Assembly (NCBI RefSeq): GCF_024679245.1
Contig: NC_090172.1
Span: 6,991,233 to 7,055,232, forward strand
Length of the DNA: 64,000 bases
Direction of reading: 5' to 3'
Source of the DNA: Pseudorasbora parva
Lineage: Eukaryota; Chordata; Actinopteri; Cypriniformes; Gobionidae
A model generated the notes under the pieces. It had not been told where the DNA came from, did not search any database, and was given only the letters and a program-made list of their open reading frames with translations. Every line of letters starts with the position of its first letter. The stretch's first letter is position 1. Positions 12,466 to 25,854 of the stretch are shown here, piece by piece. The translations under genes and the position numbers were made by a program.

Positions 12466-14046
12466 TACCAGCTGGCCTCTGTTACACTTACTGAAGTGAA
12501 TCTGACTTTAGGAGCGGACTGCTCATTAGCTCCACATATCTAGTGGCAAGCGTTATGAAATAGCATGTTATATTAAGAGCTCGGCAAAGGCACCCCATGT
12601 AAGATATTTTGAGCTGAATTAAAGGGTTATCTATCACATTATGAGCTCATTTGAATTGAAGTTAAAAGAATGTGAAGAATGTGCTAAAATTACTATTTAT
12701 TTTTTATTTATTGATAAAATCTAGTAGCCTAATTTAAAGGTAAATAAAATAAAAAATAACAAAACATTTAATTGCATACCAAAATAGATAAAATGTTATC
12801 AAAATTAAATTAAATATGCTTTCTGGACAAAGAAAAAATGAAGTATAATTTAAGGGCTTCTGGTCATTTTGACCCATGAAGGAAGGACTTTTAAGCATGA
12901 GAGAAATAAAAGTTAGTAAAAAAAAAAAAAAGAAGTATAATTTTTCATTTGACATCATTACAAAGTGCACTTTTTAATAGTGTACATAAGTGTGTTAAGA
13001 AACATAAGTGGACTGTTGTTAAGTAAACTCAAATTGACTTTTATAAGTATAATTAAAATTAATATTAGCCTATATAATACATTTATATATATAATACAAT
13101 TAATCCAACTTTTTTTCCAAAAGGGTAGTCATCATGGCTGATACAACATTTAGGTTATAGCAAATCACTATCTCAGGCCTGTGGGTCTGCTGGCATAGAG
13201 CTCAGTCTAATTTGCAAGGAAATTAATCATATGTGACAAAGCATAGGATTTACTTTCTCACCCATACAGCTGAAGATAAATTACTCATAATGGCAAGCAT
13301 TTGAAGTGAGTATAATTCATGTAAGCAGCTGTGAGAACAATTTATTATGTTTGCATAGAAGAGTAACATATTTAATGCATAATTGTGTCCATAGTTTCTC
13401 CACTTAAACATGTTTCATTGGATCTGAGCTCTTTTGTCCTCCCCTGTGACACAAAACCAATAAACCCTTGTCTCTAATTGTGTTTATGGGCTTGTAATAG
13501 CGTTTTTTTCTGACTTGAATTAAAGAGAAGGTCACTTTGCAAGCAGCAATCCTGAAAAAAGCCTCATCTCACTGAATAGCTGCTATCAATCATCTAAACT
13601 CTGAAAGAGCACAACATAAATGCAAAATTATACTTGAGATCTATTCAAACAGTTTCAGTGGGCCATGATTCATAAACATTACATTTAGATTAAACAATGT
13701 GTTTTGATTGTATTCAGCAGATGTGGATATGGAGAATTGTATTAAAAAAGAATGCCTTTTAAATCTTAAGATAACATTGTTATTATCTGGATTGATTCAA
13801 ATAAGAAAGAGCAGATACATAAGGAAGGAAAATCATTAAAGAGTCACTGACCCCATCTGCTGGTTAATGTTGATAGTACCTCAGTTCAGCTCAGTCAACA
13901 TGGCTATCGGGGTTGCCAGGTCTGCGCAACAAAACTAGCCCAACTTATCCTAAAAATAAACAAAAGGTAAAATTAAGTTAAAAATTTCCAAAAATAGTGT
14001 TCTATATTTTGTTGCCTTGTGTACTTGCATTATCCCAGATGTTTCT
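12466..14046. other. Intergenic, no gene seen
   Basis: Strongly AT-rich, with no ORF or motif I can assign. The 12,734-12,970 minus ORF is a Phe/Leu-rich artefact of poly-A/T runs. Confidence 0.5.
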
Positions 14047-14716
14047 ACCCAGCTAACAGGGAATGTTCTCAGAACGTTGGCTAACGTTATCTGAAAGTTC
14101 TATCAAAGTTATCAAAAAACGTTCTTCCAGTAACGTTATTAGAACGTTGTGCCAATGTTATTTGCTATTGAGAAACGTTCTAAAAACGTTAGCTATAAAA
14201 CGTTATTCTTACATTGTTAGTGGAACGTTTTAAAAACGTTACTACATTAAAAAAAGTATTAGTCATTACAAATTAGTCATACAGCTTTTTTCTCAAACTT
14301 CAGATACATAATTTGTATATCCAGAGACAACTTAATGACACTTAAATGCTATTTTCGTGTATATATTTATTTTTTTACAATCAGAAGAAAAATCTAGTAA
14401 ACTAATTATGTATTAAATATAAATGTAATATAAATATAAAAGTCAATTATAAAAGTGGTTTTAGCTTTTTTAAGAAAGAATAAGATGTCAATAAACAAAA
14501 GCAAGTACATTAAAGGAGAAAACAGGAATATTTTATTTGATGATACTCCACACCCTTATTAGAACGTTATTTAACGTTCTTAGAACCTAATGAGAACGTT
14601 AATACAACGTTCCACAAACTGGACATTTCAACGTTCCAAGAACGTTCAAAAACGTTTTTAGAACTTAATGGGAACGTTAGGGAAACGTTCTTATAACCTA
14701 AAATTGTTAGCTGGGT
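14047..14716. mobile_element. ACCCAGCTAACA-ended element with AACGTT arrays
   Basis: The 12-bp inverted tips are ACCCAGCTAACA and TGTTAGCTGGGT. Between them the palindrome AACGTT occurs about 19 times, roughly 10 in the left 200 bp and 9 in the right 140 bp, with an AT-rich centre free of it. Such clustered subterminal repeats are what transposase-binding sites look like in DNA transposons. The centre and right tip recur without the left arrays at about 23,550-23,829. A target duplication is not clear. Confidence 0.65.
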
Positions 14717-15335
<619 letters not shown>

Positions 15336-15367
15336 ACGTAATTACATACTTTTTTACACACTCAGAT

Positions 15368-18300
15368 CAGGGGCGGAGCCAGACGATGTAAACATTCGGG
15401 GCTTAGCCCAAACCTAGGGGGGTCCGGGGTATACTCCCCGGGGAGATTTTTTCCATTTACATCAGCTAAATGCACTATTTTTCAGGCTGTTTGAGATAAT
15501 AGAATGCCTAAAAATCTATATACTATCTGGAAAAAAAAAAAAAAAAAAAAAAAAAAAATTCACCCAGTAGAGCCTACAACCTGTTTGGTATTTAACTGTT
15601 CTCCAGCTGCAGTGAATCCAAAACACCAAACATGTTAAGGATGACTCATTTTAACCCCTGGCAAATAAAAAAGGCAACCATTATCTGACTATTTTTAAGT
15701 TAGCCTGCATAGGTGAAATTGGAATTTGACGTAAACATCATTACTAATCTTTAGAGTTCAGTTTGGTTTACTTTGTGCTTAGCTGACAGATTTGCTACAT
15801 CAGAATCCATGACCAATCAGATGTTGTTTTCGGCTGCAAACTTTCGCGGTTGGTTAGTTCTACAAAGGAAATGCCCATATTTGGATTAGACAGCGCTGTG
15901 TGTGAGACAGAGCTTTATAATGATATCAGGCATGACATGCTTCTGTGAAAGGAGACGGCACGGGAGCTCACGTAAGAATAACTTTGGATGATTTCAGGTA
16001 GAAATCTAAAGGCGCACGGCGACCAAATATAATGAAATAACCACCTTAAATGTGTAATGTTGCCTTTTTTTTTATTGTGACATGAAAGCTTACATGTTAA
16101 GGGAGTAAACTGGCCCAAAATCTCAAAATTGACTATGTTTTCACCTGTCGTGTCTCGCCTTAATAAGTAACACCTAACGTTAACTCTAGCTAGCCAGCAA
16201 TACAGTCATGTAACTCAAGTGTTACAACAGCGGATTCACAAACCTGTAACACTTTCGTCTGACGCAGAATCTCTCTCTGGCCGGTGAGGTTTAGTGTTCC
16301 TTTAAAAAAAAATGTGTAGTGTCCATGTTAACTATAGTTCACTACGACGCCGGTGAAATACAAAAGCCCGCCAATCCCTGATGACAACGACGAAGAAGAA
16401 GATGTATATTCTTCTTCGTTAGTTTTTATTGGCAGTTGGCATTGGCAAACAAGCTGGGGATTTTGTGTGCGACGCATTGCCGACCGCCACACACACGGTA
16501 AAGGAGCTTTTGTTTCATTTTTTGCCGCTCCAGTCTGAAAGACTAAGAGGAAATGAAACAAATTTTTTTTTTTTTTTTTTTACTAAAAGATTCGGGGCTT
16601 TTGACAAAACATTCGGGGCTTAAGCCCCATTAGCCACCCCCCCGCTCGAGATACCCCTCGCTGCAGACTGTAGCGCGCTGACGTCACGAATATACGTCAC
16701 GAATATTACGTATCGCATATCTTTAAAACGCATGCGCAATAACGTGGTGACAGCGCATGTGTGTACTATTTGCGTTATGCGGTGATGTCACATGTTTTGA
16801 TTTCTTGTTTGACGTCCCACGTCTTTAAAATGCATGAGAAAACTTGACTTAATAGGTTAATAAAATGTTAAAAACGCTAAAGTAATAATAAAAAACAGCA
16901 AAACGGAGTACACATATCCTTGGTTTTGACCATGCCATCTGAGGTAAAACAATATAATTATAAAGAATTACAGAGTATACTCTGTAATGGCTGTGTATTT
17001 TATTTAAACTAAGTGTAGTTTAAAATACAACTCTTTATTGTCCACGCAGGTGGAAATTCATCTTTAGCCTCACAAAAATTGTTAATTTGAATTCCCAATT
17101 CAATACAGCAAACACACAAAGAAACTTGCAAGAATTACATGCCCCATGCATTACAAACGTATAAACTAATTACGCTAAGACCATAAATAAAATAAGTAAT
17201 ATCACTAAATAAATAAATAACCACCCTTAGTAACATAATGTACATAGATCATTAATTGTATAAAATAATGACAGATGGTATAAATGTGTTATTTTCACAT
17301 TATGTTGTAGCCTACATTGTTCTTCTTTATTTTTGTGTATTATATTTTTTGGACAGTTTCTGTTGCTTTGACAATACGGCATGTAAAACATTTATGCCAA
17401 TAAAGTAGTTTGATGTTAAACTGATTACATACAGTACATTTTCAGTGTCTATATCCCATATTATAACTCATAAGAGTGACAACTTTCTTTTATTTCAAAG
17501 CAAAGCAGACATCGCTTTTATCATTATAATTACAGAATTATGTACACATACAGATTATCATACACACATATACAAACATTCAACCCGAGCAATAGCCCTC
17601 ATCCTCGTTATCTGGATGAAATCACCACAGGTCTCCCCATCCGCCATCAGGAGCAGACCCGGGTGGGCAGTCCTTCGATAGTGCAGAGCAAGCACAGTGT
17701 CAATGAGCAGGGCACCCCAAACTCTTGTCTGTGTTCTGTGGAAAATGCACACCAGTTCTAGACACCTAATTTAGATAAAATATAGAACAAACAATGTTGA
17801 ATCATTTTGAAGAACGGCATTAACATGGTACAGGGTCATACCAGGACAATATTTTAAAATGCATTATTGGAAGAAGTTAGACAAAGATATGCTTGAGTGT
17901 TATTAGCTTTGTCTGTAAAGTACCTAAGAGACTTATTTTATTAAGAATAAAAACAAGATAAAAAAATTCTCAAGACAAACTTTAGATTGAAAAAGCCTAG
18001 CCTGAAAGTTTGAAATAGTTTCAATAGCTATGAAGTTTGAAGATTCATTAGTTCAAAGTAGTTTACAAACTGATATATATATATATATAATTTTTTTTTT
18101 TTTTTTTTTTGGCAAGACAAACATTACAGACAGACACATTACAGACTGGCATGACATGCAGGCAGACACACACATTACAGACTGGCATGACATGCAGGCA
18201 GACAGACACATTACAGACTGGCATGACATGCAGACAGACAGACATATTACAGACTGGCATGACATGCAGGCAGACAGACACATTACAGACTGGAATGACA

Positions 18301-18423
18301 TGCAGGCAGACAGACACATTACAGACTGGCATGACATGCAGGCAGACAGACACATTACAGACTGGCATGACATGCAGGCAGACAGACAGACAGACAGACA
18401 CATTACAGATTGGCATGACATGC

Positions 18424-18460
<37 letters not shown>

Positions 18461-18487
18461 CATTACAGATTGGCATGACATGCAGAC

Positions 18488-18522
<35 letters not shown>

Positions 18523-19208
18523 CATTACAGACTGGCATGACATGCAGACAGACAGACACATTACAGACTGGCATGACATGCAGGCAGACAGACAGATATT
18601 TGATTTGTTTTCAACATAAATTCCCATAATTTTATTAATTCTTTTGAGACTCCAATTTACATTTGCATTCCATGTAAATGCATCTCTGTTTAAAGATGTT
18701 TAAATATCTATTTGGAAAAACAAGACAAAAATTTGGATTTTTATTTTATTTTTGCAATGCATGCAACAATAAATGACATGACTTCATTAATTTAAGTCTT
18801 TCTGCTCTATTTTAAGACATCTTCAAAGCATTAATTTGTTTAGAGGCACACATGATAAACATTAATAAATTAAACATTTATGACTCTATATGGCATCCCT
18901 AACAATTAAAAGCTGTTAACTCAAACACACAATTGTTAAAAACAACATAAATACACTGCTTATTGACTTACTGCCATGGAATCCATACCTTTCGAGCGAA
19001 CGCTAACATCATCCTCAGGTGATTGAAGTTGAAAATGAATGTACGCGCATGCGCGAATACACAAAAGTGACATCATCGGCGCGCATGCGTATTAAATACC
19101 GACGAAACGTCACTTTGCGCATGCGCGCTAACACATTCGTGACGCAATATTCGTGACGTCACCGCGCTACAGTCTGCAGCGAGGAGTATTTGCCCCGCTC
19201 CGCCCCTG
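15368..19208. mobile_element. Large hAT-type element, 3.84 kb, no transposase seen
   Basis: Exact 8-bp duplication ACTCAGAT at 15360-15367 and 19209-19216. Tips are CAGGGGCGGAGC on the left and the inverted GCTCCGCCCCTG on the right. Inside there is a second inverted pair: CTCGCTGCAGACTGTAGCGC near 16,658 and its reverse complement near 19,167, both continuing into a GACGTCAC run. This suggests a smaller element fused or nested within the larger one. A minisatellite (18,109-18,594) and poly-A/T runs fill the middle. Short frames at 16,353-16,561 lie in a common fish repeat around the TTTTTATTGGCAGTTGGCA motif. No transposase domain is recognised. Confidence 0.65.
18109..18594. repeat. 36-bp minisatellite with (CAGA)n expansions
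   Basis: Eleven copies of TGGCATGACATGCAG (one with TGGAATGAC) sit in a 36-bp unit that also contains CATTACAGAC and a GACA/CAGA linker. In copies 7-9 the CAGA linker expands to several more repeats. As 36 is a multiple of 3, frames stay open on both strands (HITDWHDMQADR repeated on plus); these are not genes. Confidence 0.92.
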
Positions 19209-19216
19209 ACTCAGAT

Positions 19217-20030
19217 CTAATATAATAAAGAAAGCGCCGTGGTACACATACATATCAAGAAGCAAAAGCATAATAAAAGTCCCACTGCTTTCACTGTGTG
19301 TCGCGATCGTCTCACATTAACAATTGCTCCAGCGGCCTCGTCCAGCTCCACAGCACTTGGCCCTGCTCTGCTTCACACTACAGTGACATTAATAATCTCA
19401 TCCATGAACATGATTTCTGCCCGAGTCCCCTCCAGATTCTTTTCCAACAGCTTTGAGGTGAAGATGACAAGTCCCAAGATCCCGCACTCAATCTCGACGT
19501 CATCAAGCTACATTGTTTTAAATAGGTGACATCTAGCGGTGAAAAACACAAAAAAACATATTGTGCTTTTAAATAAGTTGGAGTCATCAAAGGTATTTGA
19601 ATAAATGACTAAGTAGCATGGCTACTATTTCCTGAACTATTTTCATTAACACTGTCAAATTAAAAGTTGACTATCTGAAAGCTATCTTTTCTCACCTAAT
19701 TACAGCACTTACAACACACAGATAATTACAGGTAAGACACTTTACATCTAGCTTCAGATGAAAACGACTGTAACAACAAGACTAGCATTAGTTTTAATAA
19801 AACTGTTTTTGTCATAAAATCGATGTCTGTGCTAAGTTTATTAGAAGTAGCACTGAATGTGAATGTAGACTTATTTAGCAAGGGGATCGTATACTTTATG
19901 AGGATGTTAGGCAAGGCCTATAAGTGATGAAATAAACCGAGGACAATCTCTGATTCAAATGATTTCATGAAGTGTCATGAAGGCTTTTCAGTCCAATTAA
20001 ACCATCAATCTGATTATAAATGGATTATTT
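19217..20030. other. Intergenic; long open frames of unknown origin at 19,239-19,529
   Basis: The plus frame contains TIAPAASSSSTALGPALLHT. The minus strand over the same DNA also reads plausibly (FTSKLLEKNLEGTRAEIM). I cannot name it. The sequence stands out as less AT-rich than its surroundings and is probably a repeat-derived relic. Confidence 0.35.
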
Positions 20031-20039
20031 GGGTACATG

Positions 20040-20600
20040 TAAATGTAGTTGTAAAAAATGTAGTTTTTGGTCCAGGAACATGGGGTGAAATCAGGTAAAT
20101 AGGGCTTAAAGTCCGCCTAAATAAGTAATTTAGACAGTAATGGTATGGGGCTGTTTTCAGGGGTTGGGCTTGACCCATTACTTCCATTACTTCCAGTGAA
20201 GGGAAATCTTTTGCTTTAGCATGCAAAGACATTTTGGACAATGCTTTGTTTCCAACTTTGTGGGAACAGTTGGGTAAACCCAGTTTCTGCTCCAGCATGA
20301 CTGTGCCTCAGTGCATAAAGCAAGGTCTGTAAAGATGATTTAGGTGCAGAAAAACTTGACTGGCCGCCACAGAGCCCTGACCTCAACACCATCCAACACT
20401 TTTCGGATTGAACTGGAGCAGAGATTATGAGCCAGGGCTTCTCATCGAACATCAGTTCCTGACCTCACAAATGCATACTGGATGAATGGGTCAAAAGTTC
20501 AACAGAAATATAAAATCTCATGGAAAGCCTTAAGAGTATAAAAAACTGTTATGGCTGTAAAGGGGGGAACAACTCCATATTAATGTCTGATGTATTTCGA
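20040..20600 (+). mobile_element. Tc1-like transposase remnant
   Basis: A plus-strand frame near 20,347 reads AEKLDWPPQSPDLNTIQHF, matching the C-terminal DWP-QSPDLNPIE block of Tc1/mariner DDE transposases; that block carries a catalytic acidic residue. An in-frame stop follows within three codons and other frame breaks are visible upstream, so the copy is dead. No termini identified. Confidence 0.65.
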
Positions 20601-20862
20601 ATGTGCTGTCAGCATGGGTTCCCATTTGTCCTGGAAAACCTGGAAAATTGATAATACATTTTACAGTCATGGAAAACACATGGAAAATTAGAGAAAAAGT
20701 AAAATGATTTGGAAAAACTTGTTGTCCTAGAATTTTTTTTAAAAGTAAAAAGCAAAGAGTTAATCACTGGGCATATATATATATTTTTTACAGCAGTCTT
20801 ACCTCTGTTTGTTGACAGTTTATCAGCATCCCTCAACCACCCCTTCTATTCACGTTCTATAT

Positions 20863-23015
20863 CAATCAATCAATCAACTTTATTTATATAGCGCTTTTAC
20901 AATCACGGTTGTGTCAAAGCAGCTTCACAGTGTCAAACAGGATAATATTGCAACAAAATTAGATTTGGCTGTACAGTCGTTCTGGAGAAAACTGTGATGT
21001 TATCAGCTTATTTTAATTTATCATATAGCGACAATGTTGGCATATCAGTATTATAGTTTATAGAATTAAATAAAACCTAATTCATATTTTTTTTAATAAT
21101 TAGTTGAATAACTTTAATCATAATTTTAGTGTCCCCAACTGAGCAAGCCAAGCCAAAGGCGACAGTGGCAAGGAACCAAAACTCCATCGGGGCATGATGG
21201 AGAAAAATAAACCTTGGGAGAAACCAGACTCAGTCGGGGTGCCAGATCTCCTCTGGCCTATTAACACACTGTGTAAGATTATTATTCTGGCAACCTTACA
21301 GGTCAGAAATCATATTAGATTGGAATATTCAAAATTTCAGGGTATCACAGAAGAGACGGATTTATTTAGGATGGGGCGTCGATTACACAAGAGTATGAAT
21401 ACATGAAAGATCGGAATTATTGCGCCGAAGACGGGTTTTGAGCATGACGTGCCGGTGAGGCAAATTCGGAGGAGACACCATTTGACACGGCTCAGCAGAC
21501 ACTCCAGGATGCGTTGGTCATGTCCAGGCAGGTCCACCATCCGATCCGGACAGGACCCAGATCCGGGATAAACCTCGGGAAAAACAGAGAGACTAACATT
21601 AGCGTAGATGCCACTCTTTTTATGATGTAACGAGTACATCAGGTGTTATGGGAAGTGTTCCCGGTTCCAGCTGACCTAGGTAATGCAGCCTAACAATCAG
21701 TCAATTGAATTGAATAATGAAAGTTAAAAATGTTCTATGTGTATACCTTAGTAAAGAGATGTGCTTTTAGTCTAGATTTAAACTGACAGAGTGTGTCTGC
21801 TTCCCGAACAATGCTAGGAAGACTATTCCACAATTTAGGAGCTAAATAGGAAAATGATCGACCGCCTGCAGTTGATTTAGATATTCTAGGTATTATCAAC
21901 TGGCCAGAGTTTTGAGACCGCAATAGACGTGATGGAGTATAATGTGTTAAAAGCTCGCTTAAGTACCGGGGCGCTAAACCATTTAGTGCTTTATAAGTAA
22001 TAAGTAAGATTTTAAAATGTATGCGATGTTTAATAGGGAGCCAGTGCAGTGTTGACAGAACTGGACTAATATGATCATACTTCCTGGTTCTAGTAAGAAC
22101 TCTAGCTGCTGCATTTTGGACTAGCTGTAGTTTGTTTATTAAGCGAGCAGGGCAACCACCCAGTAGAGCATTACAATAATCTAGCCTCGAGCTCATGAAC
22201 GCATGTACTAACTGTTCAGCATTTTGCATTGAAAGCGTGCCGTAATTTAGATATATTTTTAAGATGATAGAATGCAGTTTTACAGATACTAGAAACGTGG
22301 CTTTCAAATGAAAGATAGGTATCAAAGAGCACACCCAGGTTCCTCACTGACGACGAGGGCTTGACAGAGCAGTCATCAAGTGTTAGACAGTATTCTCGGT
22401 TACTACTTGTGGAGCTTCAATAATTAAAAATTCAGTTTTATCTGAATTAAGTTGCAGGAAATTACTATCCATCCAATTTTTTATATCAGCTATGCATTCC
22501 GTTAATCTTGTGAATTGGTAAGTTTCTGCAGGGCGTGAGGAAATATAGAGCTGAGTATCGTCAGCATAACAATGAAAACTAACGCCATGCTTCCTAATGA
22601 TATCTCCCAGTGGTAGCATATACAGGGTGAAGAGCAACGGTCCTAACACTGAGCCTTGCGGTACTCCATACTGAACTTGTGATCGGTGTGACATCTCTTC
22701 ATTTACTGCTACAAACTGTAACGGTCAGATAAGTACGATTTAAACCATGCCAAAGCAGTTCCACTAATGCCAACATCATTTTCGATTCTATTCAGAAGAA
22801 TATTGTGATCGATAGTATCGAATGCAGCGCTAAGATCGAGTAACACTAATAGAGAGATACAACCACGATCAGATGATAAGAGTAAATCATTTGTAACTCT
22901 AATTAGAGCAGTCTCAGTACTATGATACGGTCTAAATCCTGACTGGAAATCCTCACATATACCATTTCTTTCTAACAATCTATACACTATATACTCTTGG
23001 TTAGGGCCAACATTT
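20863..23015 (-). mobile_element. L2-like LINE, 5'-truncated and frame-broken
   Basis: Reverse transcriptase coding on the minus strand. The first block (22,709-22,987) has FQSGFRPYHSTETAL and LLDLSAAFDTIDH. The next (22,383-22,694) has [14 protein letters not shown] and the catalytic YADDTQLY. The last (21,735-22,334) has SRLDYCNALLGG, QLVQNAAARVLT and LHWLPIKHRI. At least two frameshifts and stops separate the blocks. The 3' end runs through a GACAGTGGCAAGGAACC block into an ATCA/GATT tail at about 20,863-20,880, typical of fish L2 elements. The 5' side stops at a TA microsatellite, so the endonuclease domain is missing. Confidence 0.88.

Positions 23016-23018
<3 letters not shown>

Positions 23019-23056
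<38 letters not shown>
23019..23056. repeat. (TA)n microsatellite
   Basis: TA dinucleotide run at the broken 5' edge of the LINE. Confidence 0.85.
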
Positions 23057-23059
<3 letters not shown>

Positions 23060-23299
23060 CAATGTTTATATAATTGTGATATGATGTCAGAATTGTGAGA
23101 TATAAACTCGCAATTGTGAAATATAAATATCTCTCAGGCATCTCTCTTTCAACTGTTTTTTTCTTTCTTCTACAAGTCTCCCTCTTGTTTGTCATACTCC
23201 CCCTAATGCTGATTAGCTAGACGTTTGTTGTTGTGTCCGCTTGTGTCCGACCAATTTTCAAATATCATTTTTCAAATATTGCTTACCCCCCACCTTTAA

Positions 23300-24002
23300 A
23301 GGGATAGTTCACCCAAAAATGTATATCCCATAATTTATTAACCATCAAGCCATCCTAGATGTATATGAAATTCTTCTTTCATACGATACAAAGGGCCGCT
23401 TTACATATTCAACTTACAAAGATAATGTCTGACATCAGTCAGTCAGTCATTGCCAGTTACGCTTTTTCCGTGAATTGAAATGGAAGGTGGTCTGACAGAA
23501 GCTAGATATTTTAGTTTATAACCTGTTAAATATTGATTTTTTTCTAACAAAAAATTAGTCTTACAGCTTTTTTCTTAAACTTCAGATACATAATTTGTAT
23601 ATCCAGTGACAACTTAATGACACTTAAATGTTATTTTCGTTAATATATATATATATATATTTTTACAATCAGAAGAAAATTCTAGTAAACTAATTATGTA
23701 TTAAATATAAATGTAATATAAATATAGTCAATTTTACCTTTTTTAAGAAAGAATAAGATGTCAATAAACAAAACCAATTTATGGAAACGTTAGGGAAACA
23801 TTCTTATAGCCTAAAATTGTTAGCTGGGTTATTAACCCCCTGGAGCTGTATGGATTACTTTCATAATGGATGGATACACTTTTTTGGGCTTCATATTTTG
23901 GGCTGCCATTCACTGCCATAATAATGCTTGGAAGAACCTGGACATTTTTAATATCAGATTGTATTCATCTTTGTATCCATCATTTTTGGGTGAACTTTCC
24001 CT
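23300..24002. mobile_element. TTAA-flanked GTTCACCC element holding an AACGTT-family fragment
   Basis: TTAA at 23296-23299 and 24003-24006. The tips are AGGGATAGTTCACCCAAAAAT and the inverted TTTTTGGGTGAACTTTCCCT. Positions of about 23,550-23,829 are a foreign insert matching the centre and right end of the element at 14,047-14,716 (shared GCTTTTTTCT, TTGTATATCCAG and terminal TGTTAGCTGGGT). Confidence 0.65.
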
Positions 24003-24006
24003 TTAA

Positions 24007-24785
24007 CAACCTAAATTTTGATTTCATAGGGGCTTTAAAATAGCTGGCTCCACCCTCCTACATACTTCCGCTCAATTTTTCAATTTTCCTTCAGTAATCC
24101 ATCTGGGATTGTGGTATAATCTCTGGTTTTCTGCGATCAAATTTTAACCGGTCCAATCAGCAAACAGAGGGAGTGGCTGAGAATGATGATGTTGATGTCT
24201 TGTGCTAGTTTGAGACAATCAAATGTTAGTGATTGGTTATGGCAGATCCAGAGTGGCTCTTGGCAGATCCAATAGTTTTAAACTTCAACAGAGCCCGTCT
24301 TCAAGGAAGTTAACGTTTGTCAATGGAGAGTGGCCTGACTCTCTGTACAAATTAAATGTACTTGAGTCAAGTAGGGCCAGGATATAGCTTTAAAGATTAC
24401 AAAGGCACTGAATTAAACTAAAATTTAATGAATAACAAATCAATAAAAATAATGAGGTGCATGGATATTTATAATAAACAAAATGAAATTTGTCAATTTT
24501 GATTTCATGGTGACTTTAACGAAGTAAATGATTCAACGACTCGCTCAAAATACTCGTCGCCACCCATGGTCGCCACCTACTGGCGAAAAGATAACCTGCA
24601 GGAAAAAGACCACTGAAAAATCTCAGCAGACTTTTTGATGAGCCGACTCGAGTCACCGAGGAGAATCAAAATCCCCACGGCCACTTCTCGAAATCCAAAA
24701 AAAAATTGTTGGCAAGTGTAGGTGCAGTGAAACTTGATAATGACGTGCAATCCAGCAAGTTTGACGCGTCCCGTGAATAAAGTTG
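24007..24785. other. Upstream region of eif4g2, no gene seen
   Basis: No coding region recognised. A GCCACCTACTGGCG motif near 24,573 is common in dispersed fish repeats. Confidence 0.5.
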
Positions 24786-24972
24786 CGGCTGTCCGTGACG
24801 TCAGACCTCACAGTTCTCCTCCTTATACCGGTGCGGCCAGTTATCTCAAGGCGCACTGTTCTTTAACCATACTATTATTAACGTTTAAGTACAACTTGTT
24901 TTCTTTTCTCATCTTGTTTCTTTTCCCTGTTGGTAACCCAACACCATCAAAGCTGAAGTTCTTTTAGAAAAG
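24740..24972 (+). promoter_or_regulatory. eif4g2: eif4g2 promoter and non-coding exon 1
   Basis: A consensus CRE palindrome, TGACGTCA, lies at 24796-24803, with another TGACGTG at about 24,740. Exon 1 ends at 24972 before GTAAGATT and joins the acceptor TCTCTTAG at 25781-25784. The transcription start is not defined by sequence; I place it just 3' of the CRE. From the CRE to the start codon the spliced leader contains no ATG in any frame. An in-frame TAG at 24965-24967 precedes the GUG. Confidence 0.6.
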
Positions 24973-25854
24973 GTAAGATTTTTCTCACATTAGCCAGTGG
25001 GTTGCTGCTGTAAAATGGCTCCGATTTGCTCGCATTTTCTTCCTTTCTACCTCTACTAAACTATTACCGCTTCCGGTCAGTTATCCAGATAAATTGGCCG
25101 ACGTTAAACCATGGAGTTTTAGAGCTGTGTGTGAGATACTGTTTATATGTTAATTGTTTGGCAGTACCGACCCCCTTTATGATCGCTTATGAGAAAATGG
25201 CGTCTCGGTTATTAAATCAGCTGTTCTCGCGCACCACCCTGCCGGTAAACCTCAAGTTTGACTTTAAACCGGCGTATATATTAACAACAAGTGATTCACT
25301 GTCAAACTTGATTCCTGGTTTTGGTCTCCACTTGTTTACTGAGCTGATTTCAAACGTTGGATGCTCAAATCGTGGCTGTTTTTTGTGTCTGTAATAATTA
25401 GCCTCAATGCTAATAGCACGAGAAGAGCTCCATGACAACAACCTAGTGTGATTTATTTAATTGTTCATCATCGTCGTCGTCATACAATGTTAATGATTTT
25501 ACTCCCCATATGCCAGCTGTATTAACTGATTATAAACCTTTAAATAAACACCATTGTAATGCCACTGAAATGTGTTATGTGATAAATCAAGGCTCTTTTA
25601 TGAAATCTGATCTCATGGCAGAGGCCTTGTGCTTTGTTCAGATTTGATGGTAGTTCAGTTCTTTACATATTTATAAGCACTGTCGTTTTTCACAGTAGGT
25701 GAGGAACCATTTAATCTCTGATATATGTCTATATATCTCTCTATATATTATATCTAATAAATGAAGTGTTTTTCCCTCTCTTAGACCGTGTTTCTACACC
25801 CCCACCCTTTCACTCTCATTCTTTTTGAGGATCTTTCATTGTCAAGCCGCCAAA

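Noticed and set aside
18030..18629. 199-residue plus ORF and CRISPR-like regular repeats
   Set aside because: The repeats are contiguous 36-bp minisatellite units without unique spacers, in a vertebrate genome; the ORF is a by-product.
20014..20452. Minus-strand ORFs in this stretch as genes
   Set aside because: The meaningful similarity is a Tc1 transposase fragment on the plus strand; the minus frames are shadows.
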